Below, one piece after another: positions 57,814 through 64,000 of a DNA stretch of 64,000 bases (positions within the stretch are counted from its first letter, which is position 1; every line of letters begins with the position of its first letter). The notes beneath the pieces were generated by a model, which was given only the letters and a program-made list of their open reading frames with translations, did no database searches and had not been told where the DNA came from. The position numbers and the translations under genes are program-made. Source of the stretch: Actinomadura chibensis NBRC 106107. Lineage in GTDB: Bacteria > Actinomycetota > Actinomycetes > Streptosporangiales > Streptosporangiaceae. The DNA lies in the NCBI RefSeq assembly GCF_001552135.1, contig NZ_BCQP01000050.1, positions 47,276 through 111,275 on the forward strand, in the 5' to 3' direction.

Positions 57814-57847
57814 GCTCGGCACGGTGACCACACCGTGCCGAGCTTTT
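57814..57847 (+). terminator. Rho-independent terminator of the sigma/anti-sigma operon
   Basis: GCTCGGCACGGTG (57814-57826), loop ACCA, CACCGTGCCGAGC (57831-57843), TTTT: a perfect 13-bp stem with T-run, 18 nt past the anti-sigma stop. Confidence 0.92.
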
Positions 57848-57942
57848 CTCTTCCCGCTCCCCCGACGATGGGACGAGCCGCCTGAGTAGCCAGAGGCCCG
57901 GCGGCGGCCGCGCGAACGTGACCGCCGCCGGGCACGGGAGAA

Positions 57943-57977
57943 GGCCGGGGCGGGGAGTCCTCCTCCGCGCCCCGGCC
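57943..57977 (-). terminator. Hairpin downstream of the CHRD gene
   Basis: GGCCGGGGCG (57943-57952) and CGCCCCGGCC (57968-57977) form a 10-bp stem 15 nt past the CHRD stop on the minus strand. A second stem, GCCCGGCGGCGG (57896-57907) with CCGCCGCCGGGC (57922-57933), lies beyond. Confidence 0.6.
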
Positions 57978-57992
57978 CCGTCCGGCAGCGGG

Positions 57993-59009
57993 TCAGCCGT
58001 TGAGCTGGCCGCGGACGGCGCCGCCCGGGAACTCGGTGCTGTGGATGTTGGCGTACCAGTTGCGCGGGTTGGCGCGGACGCCCTGGACGACGCTCGGCTC
58101 GACCCCGGTGGCGGTGCCCGCCACCGCGAAGATCGTGCCGGGCACGGCGGTGGTGACCAGGTCGGCGGCGACCGGGCCGTTGGTTCCGAACCCGCCGCGG
58201 TGGAGGTGGGCGAGGCTCGGGACGACGCCGATCCAGGCCATGGAGAACCGGAGCGAGCCGGTTCCCGCCGGGCGGACGAAGGCGATCGCCCGGCCGTCCG
58301 GGTCGCCGACCGCGGGGCCGCCCTTCACCGGCACCTCCTGGTCACCGGACATGAAGGCGCGCCGACCGCCGGTCTTGAGCAGCCGCAGGACGTCGCGCCT
58401 GGCGCCGAGCGGCGCGAGCTGCGCGCGGACGGCGCCCTTCGGGTTCTCCTTGGTGTGCAGGTTCACGTACCAGTTGCCCGGATGCGCGCGCAGGCCGTCC
58501 GCGATCGTGGGATCCGCGACGGTGACGGCGCCCGCCGCCGAGGTCACCGTCGCCGGCATCGCGCTGGTGAACAGCGGCACCGCGACGTCGCCGTTGACAC
58601 CGGCCGGGCCCCGGTGGATGTGCCCGAGTGTCGGGGCGGTGATCCCGGCCCAGTCCAGGGCGAAGGTCACCCGGTCGCCCTGGACGCGGAGCAGGGCGGT
58701 GCCGCTTCCGTCCGCGTCGCCCGCCGAGGCCGGGACCTCGTTGGCCCCGGAAAGCCTCGCCACCAGGAACACCGGCTTGTTGCGCGCCTTGTTCACCGCG
58801 GGACTCCGCCCGTCCTGCGGCCGCTGCCCGCTCTGGGTCGGCGCGGGCCGCGCCGAGGCTCCCGGGGCCGCGCCGTGACCGGCCCCGTGGCCCTCGTCCT
58901 GGACGGCGGTGGAGCCGGGCGTCGGGTGACCGTCCGCGTGCGCGGGGACCGTCCCCAGCAGCGCCAGCGAGACCGCCGTGATCGGCAATGAGATGAGGCT
59001 CTTGCGCAT
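57993..59009 (-). CDS. Secreted protein with two CHRD domains
   Basis: 338 aa, ATG 59009 with AAGGAA upstream. Signal peptide (LISLPITAVSLALLGTVPAHA, cleavage near 26), a His/Gly/Pro-rich linker, then two CHRD domains at about 80-200 and 215-337. Each shows the hallmark order: AGITAPTLGHIHRGPAGVNG, WYVNLHTKENPKGAVRAQL; and VVPSLAHLHRGGFGTNG, WYANIHSTEFPGGAVRGQL. CHRD domains are found in chordin and many bacterial surface proteins; molecular function unknown. An ECF promoter identical in layout to that of the sigma operon precedes it. Confidence 0.93.
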   Translation of the reverse strand: MRKSLISLPITAVSLALLGTVPAHADGHPTPGSTAVQDEGHGAGHGAAPGASARPAPTQSGQRPQDGRSPAVNKARNKPVFLVARLSGANEVPASAGDADGSGTALLRVQGDRVTFALDWAGITAPTLGHIHRGPAGVNGDVAVPLFTSAMPATVTSAAGAVTVADPTIADGLRAHPGNWYVNLHTKENPKGAVRAQLAPLGARRDVLRLLKTGGRRAFMSGDQEVPVKGGPAVGDPDGRAIAFVRPAGTGSLRFSMAWIGVVPSLAHLHRGGFGTNGPVAADLVTTAVPGTIFAVAGTATGVEPSVVQGVRANPRNWYANIHSTEFPGGAVRGQLNG

Positions 59010-59055
59010 TGGTGGTTCCTTCGGAGTGAGTGAACGTGCGTCTGAGGTGCCCCGG

Positions 59056-59085
59056 TGTACGACGAGATCTTGAAGCCGGGTTCAA
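59056..59085 (-). promoter_or_regulatory. ECF-type promoter of the CHRD gene
   Basis: On the minus strand TTGAACC (59085-59079), 17 bp, CGTACA (59061-59056), about 50 bp upstream of the CHRD start. Same -35, spacer and -10 core as the promoter at 56396. Confidence 0.75.
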
Positions 59086-59105
59086 CCGAAGAAAGAGGAA
59101 TTGGA

Positions 59106-59135
59106 TTGAACCCGCCCCGGTCCGCTCAACGTGTA
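59106..59135 (+). promoter_or_regulatory. ECF-type promoter of the COG4315-type lipoprotein
   Basis: TTGAACC (59106-59112), 17 bp, CGTGTA (59130-59135), about 50 bp before the start at 59186. Divergent from the CHRD promoter with only 20 bp between the two -35 boxes. Confidence 0.75.
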
Positions 59136-59185
59136 GCGGGGCGGTACGTGCAATCCATTCCAGCCCACCCAAAGGGAGCATTCTC

Positions 59186-59635
59186 ATGCGCGCACGTTTT
59201 GTTCTGCTCGGTGCGGTCGCGATCGTCGGACTCGCCGGTTGCGGCGGGTCCGACAAGGGTCACGCGGAAAAGAGCGAGGACGTCGCCGTCAAGGTCAGCC
59301 GGTCCGAACTCGGGCCGATCATCACCGACCGCTACGGACGGGCCCTGTACGCCTTCACCAAGGACAGGGCCGGGACCAGCGTCTGCGAGGACGAATGCAT
59401 CGCCACGTGGCCCGCGCTCGCGAGCAAAACGAAGGTCTCGCCCGGTCAGGGGATCGACAAGTCGCTGCTGAAGAATTCCCAGCGGTCAGCGGGCACCTTT
59501 CAGGCCACCTATGGGGATTGGCCGCTCTACTACTACGCGGGCGACGAAAAGCCGGGCGACCTCGGCGGCCAGGGCGTGGACGACGAATGGTTCGTCGTCG
59601 GCGCCGACGGCAAGCTCGTCAAACAGGAAGCGTGA
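59186..59635 (+). CDS. COG4315-type lipoprotein (PF03640 repeats)
   Basis: 149 aa from ATG 59186 (AAAGGGAG upstream). Lipobox LAGCG at about residues 16-20 makes it a lipoprotein. Two copies of the PF03640 secreted repeat: ITDRYGRALYAFTKDRAG with CEDECIATWPAL, and ATYGDWPLYYYAGDEKPGD with GQGVDDEWFVVGADG. Function unknown; often found with sigma/anti-sigma genes in actinobacteria. Shares the intergenic ECF promoter region with the CHRD gene. Confidence 0.92.
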   Translation: MRARFVLLGAVAIVGLAGCGGSDKGHAEKSEDVAVKVSRSELGPIITDRYGRALYAFTKDRAGTSVCEDECIATWPALASKTKVSPGQGIDKSLLKNSQRSAGTFQATYGDWPLYYYAGDEKPGDLGGQGVDDEWFVVGADGKLVKQEA

Positions 59636-59657
59636 CGACCGCTCCGGGGTGATCCGG

Positions 59658-59707
59658 TACGACGCGCAAACCCGCGAAAACCTGGCGGATCATCCTTGCG
59701 CGTCGTA
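59658..59707. repeat. 12-bp perfect inverted repeat with 26-nt spacer
   Basis: TACGACGCGCAA (59658-59669) and TTGCGCGTCGTA (59696-59707) lie between the lipoprotein stop and the sigma-4-only gene. It could be a large-loop terminator or a regulatory site for the downstream pair. Confidence 0.55.
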
Positions 59708-59762
59708 TCGTCAGGGGCGGTTCACGCCGCAGAGCGGCGCGCTCGGCGGGTGGGAGACTGTC

Positions 59763-59966
59763 GTGAGCACCGTCCTGGTGGTGGAATCCGTCCGAGCGCT
59801 GTCGGCCGCTCACCGCGAGATCCTGAACGAGACGGTGCTCAGCGGCCGCACCGTGGACGAGGCGGCCGAGGTGCTCGGGATCCCCGTCGAAACGGTCAAG
59901 TCACGCGTCTACTTCGCGCTTCGAGCGCTGCGGGTCGCCCTTGAGGAGAGAGGGGTGACGGCGTGA
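59763..59966 (+). CDS. Truncated ECF sigma factor consisting of region 4 only
   Basis: 67 aa from GTG 59763 (GGGAG upstream). The product starts in the linker helix and contains only sigma region 4 (ALSAAHREILNETVLSGRTV, AAEVLGIPVETVKSRVYFAL), nearly identical to the end of the sigma factor at 56483-57055, including the tail EERGVTA. Region 2 is missing and no trace is found in the 120 bp upstream. It overlaps the next anti-sigma gene by GTGA. A duplicated operon that lost the sigma-2 half is the simplest reading; the frame is kept, so the small protein may still be made. Confidence 0.75.
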   Translation: MSTVLVVESVRALSAAHREILNETVLSGRTVDEAAEVLGIPVETVKSRVYFALRALRVALEERGVTA

Positions 59967-60616
59967 CGGCCGGGGTCGAGCACAGCGACGTCGGGGCTTA
60001 CGCGCTGGGGCTGCTGTCCCCCGCCGACGCGAAGACCTTCGAGGGCCACCTCGCCGCCTGCGAGCGGTGCGCCGCCGAACTCCCCGGCCTCCGCGGCGCG
60101 GGCGACCTGCTGACCGGGCTCGGACCCGTGCGGGACGACGCCCCGACCGACCCCGGACGGCAGCGACGCGGGCTCGGACGTGGCGCCCGGCGCACCCGCC
60201 TCCTGCTCGCCGCCGCCGCTGTGCTCCTCTTCGCGGGCGGGGTCGCCGTCGGGACGACCCAGCGCCACGGGTCGGTCCCCGCCGACCTGCGGGGCTGGGG
60301 CGAGATCCGGTCGGCCGACGACGCGAAGTCCGGCCTGGCGGCCGTCGTGGCGATGCAGGAGAAGGGGTGGGGCACGCATGTGGCCCTCGACCTGGGCAAC
60401 CTCACGGGTCCGCGCACCTGCCGCCTGATCGCCGTCTCCACCGAGGGCGAGGAGCGCGAGGTGACCGGCTGGGTCGTCCCGGCGACGGGATACGGCGCGA
60501 TCGGCTCGCCCGACCACCTCCAGGTGCACGGCGGGACGGCGATCCCGCTCGGCGACATCGCACGCTTCGTCGTCCGAGCCGACGGCGCCAGAGACCTCCT
60601 GAGCATCCCCGTCTGA
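59963..60616 (+). CDS. Membrane anti-sigma factor, paralogue of the upstream RskA-like protein
   Basis: 217 aa, GTG 59963. The zinc-binding motif is kept (HLAACERC, His29-Cys33-Cys36), as are the membrane helix (LLLAAAAVLLFAGGVAVGT, about 80-98) and outer domain (GWGTHVALDLGNLTGPRTC, VHGGTAIPLGDIARFVVRAD). It is about 30 residues shorter than the protein at 57052, mainly in the cytosolic linker. Its cognate sigma is only a region-4 fragment, so it may now bind the sigma factor of the first operon. Confidence 0.87.
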   Translation: MTAGVEHSDVGAYALGLLSPADAKTFEGHLAACERCAAELPGLRGAGDLLTGLGPVRDDAPTDPGRQRRGLGRGARRTRLLLAAAAVLLFAGGVAVGTTQRHGSVPADLRGWGEIRSADDAKSGLAAVVAMQEKGWGTHVALDLGNLTGPRTCRLIAVSTEGEEREVTGWVVPATGYGAIGSPDHLQVHGGTAIPLGDIARFVVRADGARDLLSIPV

Positions 60617-60743
60617 TCTTCCGCCCCGTCCCGATTCACGGCACCAGACGAAACGCGAGCAAACCGCAGCCGCAGCTGGGAACGGGACAATTCCCTACCG
60701 CCGACCGACCGGCATCACCGATCAAAAAAATTGGTCGATAAAG

Positions 60744-60772
60744 CTGAACCAGTTTGATCGGGTCCTCGTACT
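60744..60772 (+). promoter_or_regulatory. Possible weak ECF promoter of the small secreted protein
   Basis: CTGAACC (60744-60750), 16 bp, CGTACT (60767-60772), about 65 bp before the start at 60838. It resembles the TTGAACC/CGT promoters but has one -35 change and a spacer shorter by 1 bp. Confidence 0.45.
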
Positions 60773-60837
60773 CCAGGGCCCACGGAGGTCGCACGGAGAC
60801 CGCGATCTTCGGCCTTATCAGGAATCGAGGAGAGGTA

Positions 60838-61215
60838 ATGTCCGCAAGCAGTTCCCCGGCCCGCCGAATCACCACCTGCGCCGCCCTCGTCGGCGCCGCC
60901 GCGGCCATCGGACTCGGCATGGCCTCCGCGGCCGACGCCGCCGCCCCCGCCAAGGTCACCGTCAAGGTCACGCAGAAGGGCAACTACACCGCCGCGATCT
61001 GCGTCGGCGACATTCTGGAGGCCCGGTGCGCCGACAACGTCGGCAAGGGCCAGACCAAGACGTTCACGGTGGCACCGCCGAAGGGCACGGCGGTCAGCGT
61101 CAGCGTGATCGTCAAAGGCGGCGGCTCAGCCGACAAGTCGGTGGTGAGCAACAAGACCCAGCTCAAGTTCCAAACCGCTGGCAGCAAGGCAAAGCCGGTC
61201 GTGAAGCAGGTTTGA
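60838..61215 (+). CDS. Small secreted hypothetical protein
   Basis: 125 aa from ATG 60838 (GAGGAGAGG upstream). Signal peptide ends near residue 35 (TTCAALVGAAAAIGLGMASA, ADA). The mature part is a small beta-rich domain with two cysteines (AAICVGDILEARCADN) that probably pair, and repeated VTVKVTQKG/VSVSVIVKG strands. No family recognised. A strong terminator follows. Confidence 0.8.
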   Translation: MSASSSPARRITTCAALVGAAAAIGLGMASAADAAAPAKVTVKVTQKGNYTAAICVGDILEARCADNVGKGQTKTFTVAPPKGTAVSVSVIVKGGGSADKSVVSNKTQLKFQTAGSKAKPVVKQV

Positions 61216-61243
61216 TCCGCTAGGTCGAATACCGGCCCGTTCT

Positions 61244-61285
61244 CCGGTCCCGCAACCGCCCCGCGGTTGCGGGACCGGTTTCCTT
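61244..61285 (+). terminator. Rho-independent terminator
   Basis: CCGGTCCCGCAACCGC (61244-61259), loop CCC, GCGGTTGCGGGACCGG (61263-61278), then TTTCCTT: a perfect 16-bp stem, the longest in the window, 28 nt past the secreted-protein stop. Confidence 0.92.
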
Positions 61286-61551
61286 ATGCGCACGCCGCCT
61301 TTATCGCGAAGTATCGACGCGTGAAAATGACACCAGGCGGAGATAGGCGGATTTCGGCATGCGGTCGCAACGCTCACGCTCGTGGAGCCGAGGGCCGACC
61401 GTGTCCGGGGCGGTGGGCTCAGGATGGGTTGCGGACTCCTACGGGCGGATTCCATACGGTCGGGAGTAGTTCTGTCGCGCTCCGGTAGGCCCGTCGGAGG
61501 GTGGCGTGCCGGGCGGTCCACGCCAGCAGTATCGGGCAGGAGGGTGACACT
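61286..61551. other. Intergenic region, no gene seen
   Basis: No convincing frame. It should contain the promoter of the downstream pyrophosphohydrolase gene, whose ribosome-binding site GCAGGAGGG lies at 61536-61544. Confidence 0.4.
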
Positions 61552-61893
61552 TTGAGCCAGCGGCGAACGATCGTCTACGGCAAGCTCGTCCGTGACCGGA
61601 TCCCGGAGATCATCGAGGCCGGGGGCCGAACGGCGAAGGTCCGCGTCCTCGCCGAGGCGGAGCTGGTCGGCGCGCTGATGGCCAAGCTCGCCGAGGAGAC
61701 CGAGGAGCTGCGGGATGCGGCGCCCGACGAGCGGCTGGGGGAACTGGCCGACATCCACGAGGTGCTGGCGGCCCTCGCCGAAGCGCACGGCTTCTCCGAT
61801 GAGCAGGTGCGGGAGGCGGCGCACCGGAAGCGCGCCGAACGCGGCGGCTTCAGCCGCCGCCTGTGGCTGGACGACGTGACCACACCGGAGTAA
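61552..61893 (+). CDS. Nucleoside-triphosphate pyrophosphohydrolase-like protein (MazG/PRA-PH fold)
   Basis: 113 aa from TTG 61552, preferred because GGAGGG lies 8 nt upstream and the family normally begins just before YGKLVRDRIPEII. The all-alpha NTP-PPase pattern is present: KLVRDRIPEIIEAGG, AKLAEETEELRDAAPDE, then LGELADIHEVLAALAEAHG with the EExE and ExxD metal-binding acids. Such proteins hydrolyse aberrant NTPs or unknown nucleotides; the subgroup is called phosphoribosyl-ATP pyrophosphohydrolase-like in many genomes. Monocistronic. Confidence 0.88.
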   Translation: MSQRRTIVYGKLVRDRIPEIIEAGGRTAKVRVLAEAELVGALMAKLAEETEELRDAAPDERLGELADIHEVLAALAEAHGFSDEQVREAAHRKRAERGGFSRRLWLDDVTTPE

Positions 61894-61989
61894 AGCGCGC
61901 TCCAATACAGCCGTGGGCTGCCCTTCGGCGTGAAAGCGATCCGGGGGGCGAGCGGAGTAGAGGTGACGACCATCCTCCCGGAGGTGCGC

Positions 61990-62022
61990 ATGACGGACCC
62001 CACCGAAAGGGCGGTAGCGTGA
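61990..62022 (+). CDS. Ten-residue leader ORF coupled to the ECF sigma gene
   Basis: ATG 61990 preceded by GGAGG at 7 nt encodes MTDPTERAVA and stops at 62020-62022, overlapping the sigma start (GTGA). The spacing and strong RBS suggest translational coupling. The sigma gene also has its own AAAGGG, so the leader may be accidental. Confidence 0.35.
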   Translation: MTDPTERAVA

Positions 62023-62591
62023 CCGCCCCACCCGACACGGCCCCGACGGACGCGGATCTGCTCGCCGCGTCCGTCCACGACAGCGACCGCTTCACCACCG
62101 TCTACGACCGGCACTACGCCGACGTCCACCGCTACGTCGCCGGACGCCTCGGCCCGCAGACGGCCGACGACGTCGTGGCCGAGACCTTCCTCGCCGCGTT
62201 CCGCCGCCGCGCCGCCTTCGATCCGTCCCGCGGGTCGGTCCGGCCCTGGCTGTTCGGCATCGCGACCAACCTCATCGCCCAGCACCGCCGCACCGAGACC
62301 CGCCGCTACCAGGCGCTCGCGCAGGTCGGCGCGGACCGCCATCCCGGCGGCCACGACGACCGGGTCGCGGCCTCGGTGTCGGCCGAACGGCTCCAGCCGT
62401 CCCTGGCCCGCGCGCTCGCCGCGCTGTCCCGCGAGGACCGCGACGTCGTGCTGCTCAAGGCCCTCGCCCAGTTCACCCACGAGGAGATCGCCGACGTCCT
62501 CGGCATCCCCTACGGCACCGTCGGGTCCCGCCTGAACCGGGCGCGCCGGAAGCTGCGCGCCGCACTGCCCGCCGACACGGAAGGACCGTGA
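62019..62591 (+). CDS. ECF-family RNA polymerase sigma factor
   Basis: 190 aa from GTG 62019 (AAAGGGCGG 7 nt upstream). Region 2: FTTVYDRHYADVHRYVAGRL, TADDVVAETFLAAFRRRAAF, PWLFGIATNLIAQHRRTE. Region 4: LAALSREDRDVVLLKALAQF and HEEIADVLGIPYGTVGSRLN. This subgroup is usually followed by a CU044_5270-type membrane protein acting as its partner, as here with a GTGA overlap. The two subunits differ clearly from the sigma/anti-sigma pair at 56483. Confidence 0.93.
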   Translation: MTAPPDTAPTDADLLAASVHDSDRFTTVYDRHYADVHRYVAGRLGPQTADDVVAETFLAAFRRRAAFDPSRGSVRPWLFGIATNLIAQHRRTETRRYQALAQVGADRHPGGHDDRVAASVSAERLQPSLARALAALSREDRDVVLLKALAQFTHEEIADVLGIPYGTVGSRLNRARRKLRAALPADTEGP

Positions 62592-63607
62592 CCATGGACG
62601 AGCTGCAAATGATCGCCACGATGCTGGACGAGCCGCCCACGCCGGAGGGCGAGGCCGCCGTCCGTCACCGCCTCCTCGACGGGATGCGCGAGCCCGAGCG
62701 GCCGACGCGGCGCGCCTGGCGCCGTCCCGCCCTGTGGAGCGGCCTCGGCCTGACCGCCACCGCCGCCGCCGTCACAGGGGTGGTCGTCCTGTCGTCCGGG
62801 ACGGGCCCGCGCGCGCCCGACCCCGGCCGCGGGCCCGCCGCCCGGCCGATGTCGGCGAAGACCGTACTGCTCGCCGCCGCCGAGCACGCCGAGGCGGCAC
62901 CGGCCACCGGCCGGTACTGGCACGTCCTGGAGGTGCAGTCGAGGGCCTTCTACAACGAGCGCGGAAAGTACTGGACGCTCGGGCAGCAGTTGATCGGACA
63001 GTGGAGCCGCCCGGACGGCCGGTCCTGGACCGGATACCGGGGGCTGGGCGCCGTCCCCATGTCCGCCAAGGACGCGCCCGCCTTCCGTCGCGACGGCTCG
63101 CCCGACCCCAACCCCATCTCCCCCGTCCTCGACAAGGACACCAAGACCAAGACCTTTCTGGTCTGCGACAGCGACCTGACGTTCAAGCAGGTCCAGGCCC
63201 TGCCCGCCGACCCCGGCGAGCTGAGGAGCGCGCTGCGGCGGGCGATCCCGCGCGACCACCGCACCGCGGGCCGGACCGCGGACGAGGTCGTGAAGAACTG
63301 CGCGACCGACCTGCTCAGCTTCGTCCCCGCGTCCCCGAAGGTGCGCGCCGCCGCCTACCGGATGCTCGCCGCCATGCCCGGGGTCACCGCCCTCGGCGAG
63401 GTCACCGACGAGCGCGGACGCAAGGGCGTCGGGCTGCACGTGCGGGTCCTGCGCGGAGTCACCGAGACCGTGATCATCGACCCGGGCAGCTCGCTCGTGC
63501 TGAGCACCTCGCGCGCCGCCCCCGACGTCCCCGGCAAGGTCGAGAAGGTGCTGTACCTCCAGGTCGGCTGGACCGACAGCGCGCCGAGGATCCCCACCCT
63601 CCCCTGA
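62588..63607 (+). CDS. CU044_5270-family membrane protein, probable anti-sigma partner
   Basis: 339 aa from GTG 62588; ATG 62594 is an alternative. A short cytosolic part (MDELQMIATMLDEPPTPE) precedes one helix at about 52-70 (LGLTATAAAVTGVVVLSS), and the remaining 260 residues are extracytoplasmic (TGRYWHVLEVQSRAFYNE, LGEVTDERGRKGVGLHVRVL, TVIIDPGSSLVLSTS). No zinc motif is seen. The family pairs with ECF sigma factors and is presumed to regulate them from the membrane. Confidence 0.87.
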   Translation: MTMDELQMIATMLDEPPTPEGEAAVRHRLLDGMREPERPTRRAWRRPALWSGLGLTATAAAVTGVVVLSSGTGPRAPDPGRGPAARPMSAKTVLLAAAEHAEAAPATGRYWHVLEVQSRAFYNERGKYWTLGQQLIGQWSRPDGRSWTGYRGLGAVPMSAKDAPAFRRDGSPDPNPISPVLDKDTKTKTFLVCDSDLTFKQVQALPADPGELRSALRRAIPRDHRTAGRTADEVVKNCATDLLSFVPASPKVRAAAYRMLAAMPGVTALGEVTDERGRKGVGLHVRVLRGVTETVIIDPGSSLVLSTSRAAPDVPGKVEKVLYLQVGWTDSAPRIPTLP

Positions 63608-63752
63608 CCGTCTCCGCGAAGGTCGATGGCGTGTCGCCCTGACGCGCGACGTACCAGTAATGGATGAGCACCACGGCGGCCCACGGCGAGACCAGGTGAC
63701 CATCCCGGCGAGCCAGGTGTCGAGGGTGTGCGCGAAACAGAAGGCACGCCAA

Positions 63753-63791
63753 GGGGCCGGAAGAGCAGCGCAACGCGCTGTTTCCGGCCCC
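63753..63791 (-). terminator. Two-part hairpin downstream of the tectonin-repeat gene
   Basis: Outer arms GGGGCCGGAA (63753-63762) and TTCCGGCCCC (63782-63791) enclose a second stem CAGCGC-AAC-GCGCTG (63766-63780). It lies 45 nt past the stop of the minus-strand gene at the right edge and probably ends its transcript. Confidence 0.75.
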
Positions 63792-63835
63792 GTCTTCGCG
63801 TGGCGTTCAGGTGGGAATTCCCGCACCTGGACGAG

Positions 63836-64000
63836 TCAGCATGTCCGGCGGTAGATGGAGCCGCCGTTGCCGATGACCCAGGGCAGACCCGAGGGGTCGA
63901 CAGTGATCTGCGACGCCTCGCCGTCGATCTGAACCCAGGCGCTGCCGTTCCACCGGTAGATGGAACCGCCGCCACCGATCACCCAGGCCGTGCCGTCGCC
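63836..64000 (-). CDS. C-terminal end of a tectonin-repeat protein (5' part outside window)
   Basis: The minus strand is open from the window edge to TGA at 63836-63838, 54 codons. It reads GDGTAWVIGGGGSIYRWNGS, AWVQIDGEASQITVDPSG, LPWVIGNGGSIYRRTC: about one and a half tectonin repeats (WVIGxxGSIYRWNG with the spacer IxGxAxxITVDxxG). Tectonin propellers bind lectin-like ligands and occur in secreted or surface proteins. The full length and any signal peptide lie outside the window. Confidence 0.85.
   Translation of the reverse strand, partial: GDGTAWVIGGGGSIYRWNGSAWVQIDGEASQITVDPSGLPWVIGNGGSIYRRTC

Overview
The window is chromosomal DNA from a high-GC filamentous actinobacterium. Strong third-position G/C, frequent GTG/TTG starts, ATGA/GTGA stop-start overlaps, several ECF sigma/anti-sigma pairs, a Spo0M-like protein, PopR-type Clp control and an S-adenosyl methyltransferase of the PF04672 kind all fit. 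The style recalls Actinomadura and relatives (Thermomonosporaceae/Streptosporangiales), but the genus is inferred. I see no insertion sequence, prophage or CRISPR array; decayed gene pieces lie near 6.5 kb and 8.9 kb.

Layout. 0-6.2 kb: end of a sigma/anti-sigma-like membrane protein, an aminoglycoside-phosphotransferase-fold protein, an amidase-like protein, a MocR regulator divergent from an FMN split-barrel protein with a structured operator between them, oligoribonuclease, and tRNA-His with its own terminator. 6.9-8.6 kb: a PopR-like XRE regulator ending in YALAA, convergent to two overlapping clpP genes, the second lacking the catalytic serine. 9.3-16.8 kb: a minus-strand cluster of a 1753-aa iterative type I polyketide synthase (KS-AT-DH-KR-ACP), a FAD oxidoreductase and a membrane protein. 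17.3-24.3 kb: a seven-gene minus-strand organosulfur operon with an SsuA-type lipoprotein, permease, ATPase, a DszB-like desulfinase, two luciferase-like monooxygenases and a cytosolic SsuA-fold protein; all genes overlap, and a promoter, palindrome, short Cys-containing leader ORF and terminator bracket it.

24.4-40.3 kb: mixed housekeeping and accessory genes: Spo0M, a CDF metal transporter, PAP2 phosphatase, a DegT aminotransferase with a Gfo/Idh dehydrogenase, a NIPA/DMT-like transporter, a small YciI/VOC/FAD-monooxygenase group, two tandem DUF4360 secreted proteins, a sigma-like membrane protein with a VWA partner, and a methyltransferase. 40.5-53.5 kb: a sugar or polyol catabolic locus (DeoR, PfkB kinase, ABC importer without its own ATPase, hydroxyacid dehydrogenase, FGGY kinase), then PucR, a hydantoinase-A-like protein, a DUF917 protein and a DMT-like transporter.

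53.7-64 kb: cell-envelope functions and sigma factors: an AA10 lytic polysaccharide monooxygenase, a DUF305 lipoprotein, a GH18-like protein, and an ECF sigma/anti-sigma pair. Its promoter motif (TTGAACC, 17 bp, CGT) recurs in front of a CHRD protein and a COG4315-type lipoprotein, with a weaker copy before a small secreted protein. A second copy of the sigma/anti-sigma pair survives with only sigma region 4. The window closes with a NTP pyrophosphohydrolase-like protein, another ECF sigma operon and the 3' end of a tectonin-repeat gene.

The most unusual points are the desulfinase-containing sulfonate operon, the serine-less ClpP next to a regulator with an ssrA-like tail, the KS active-site motif GTHCSAG, the three matched ECF promoters, and the sigma-4-only gene.
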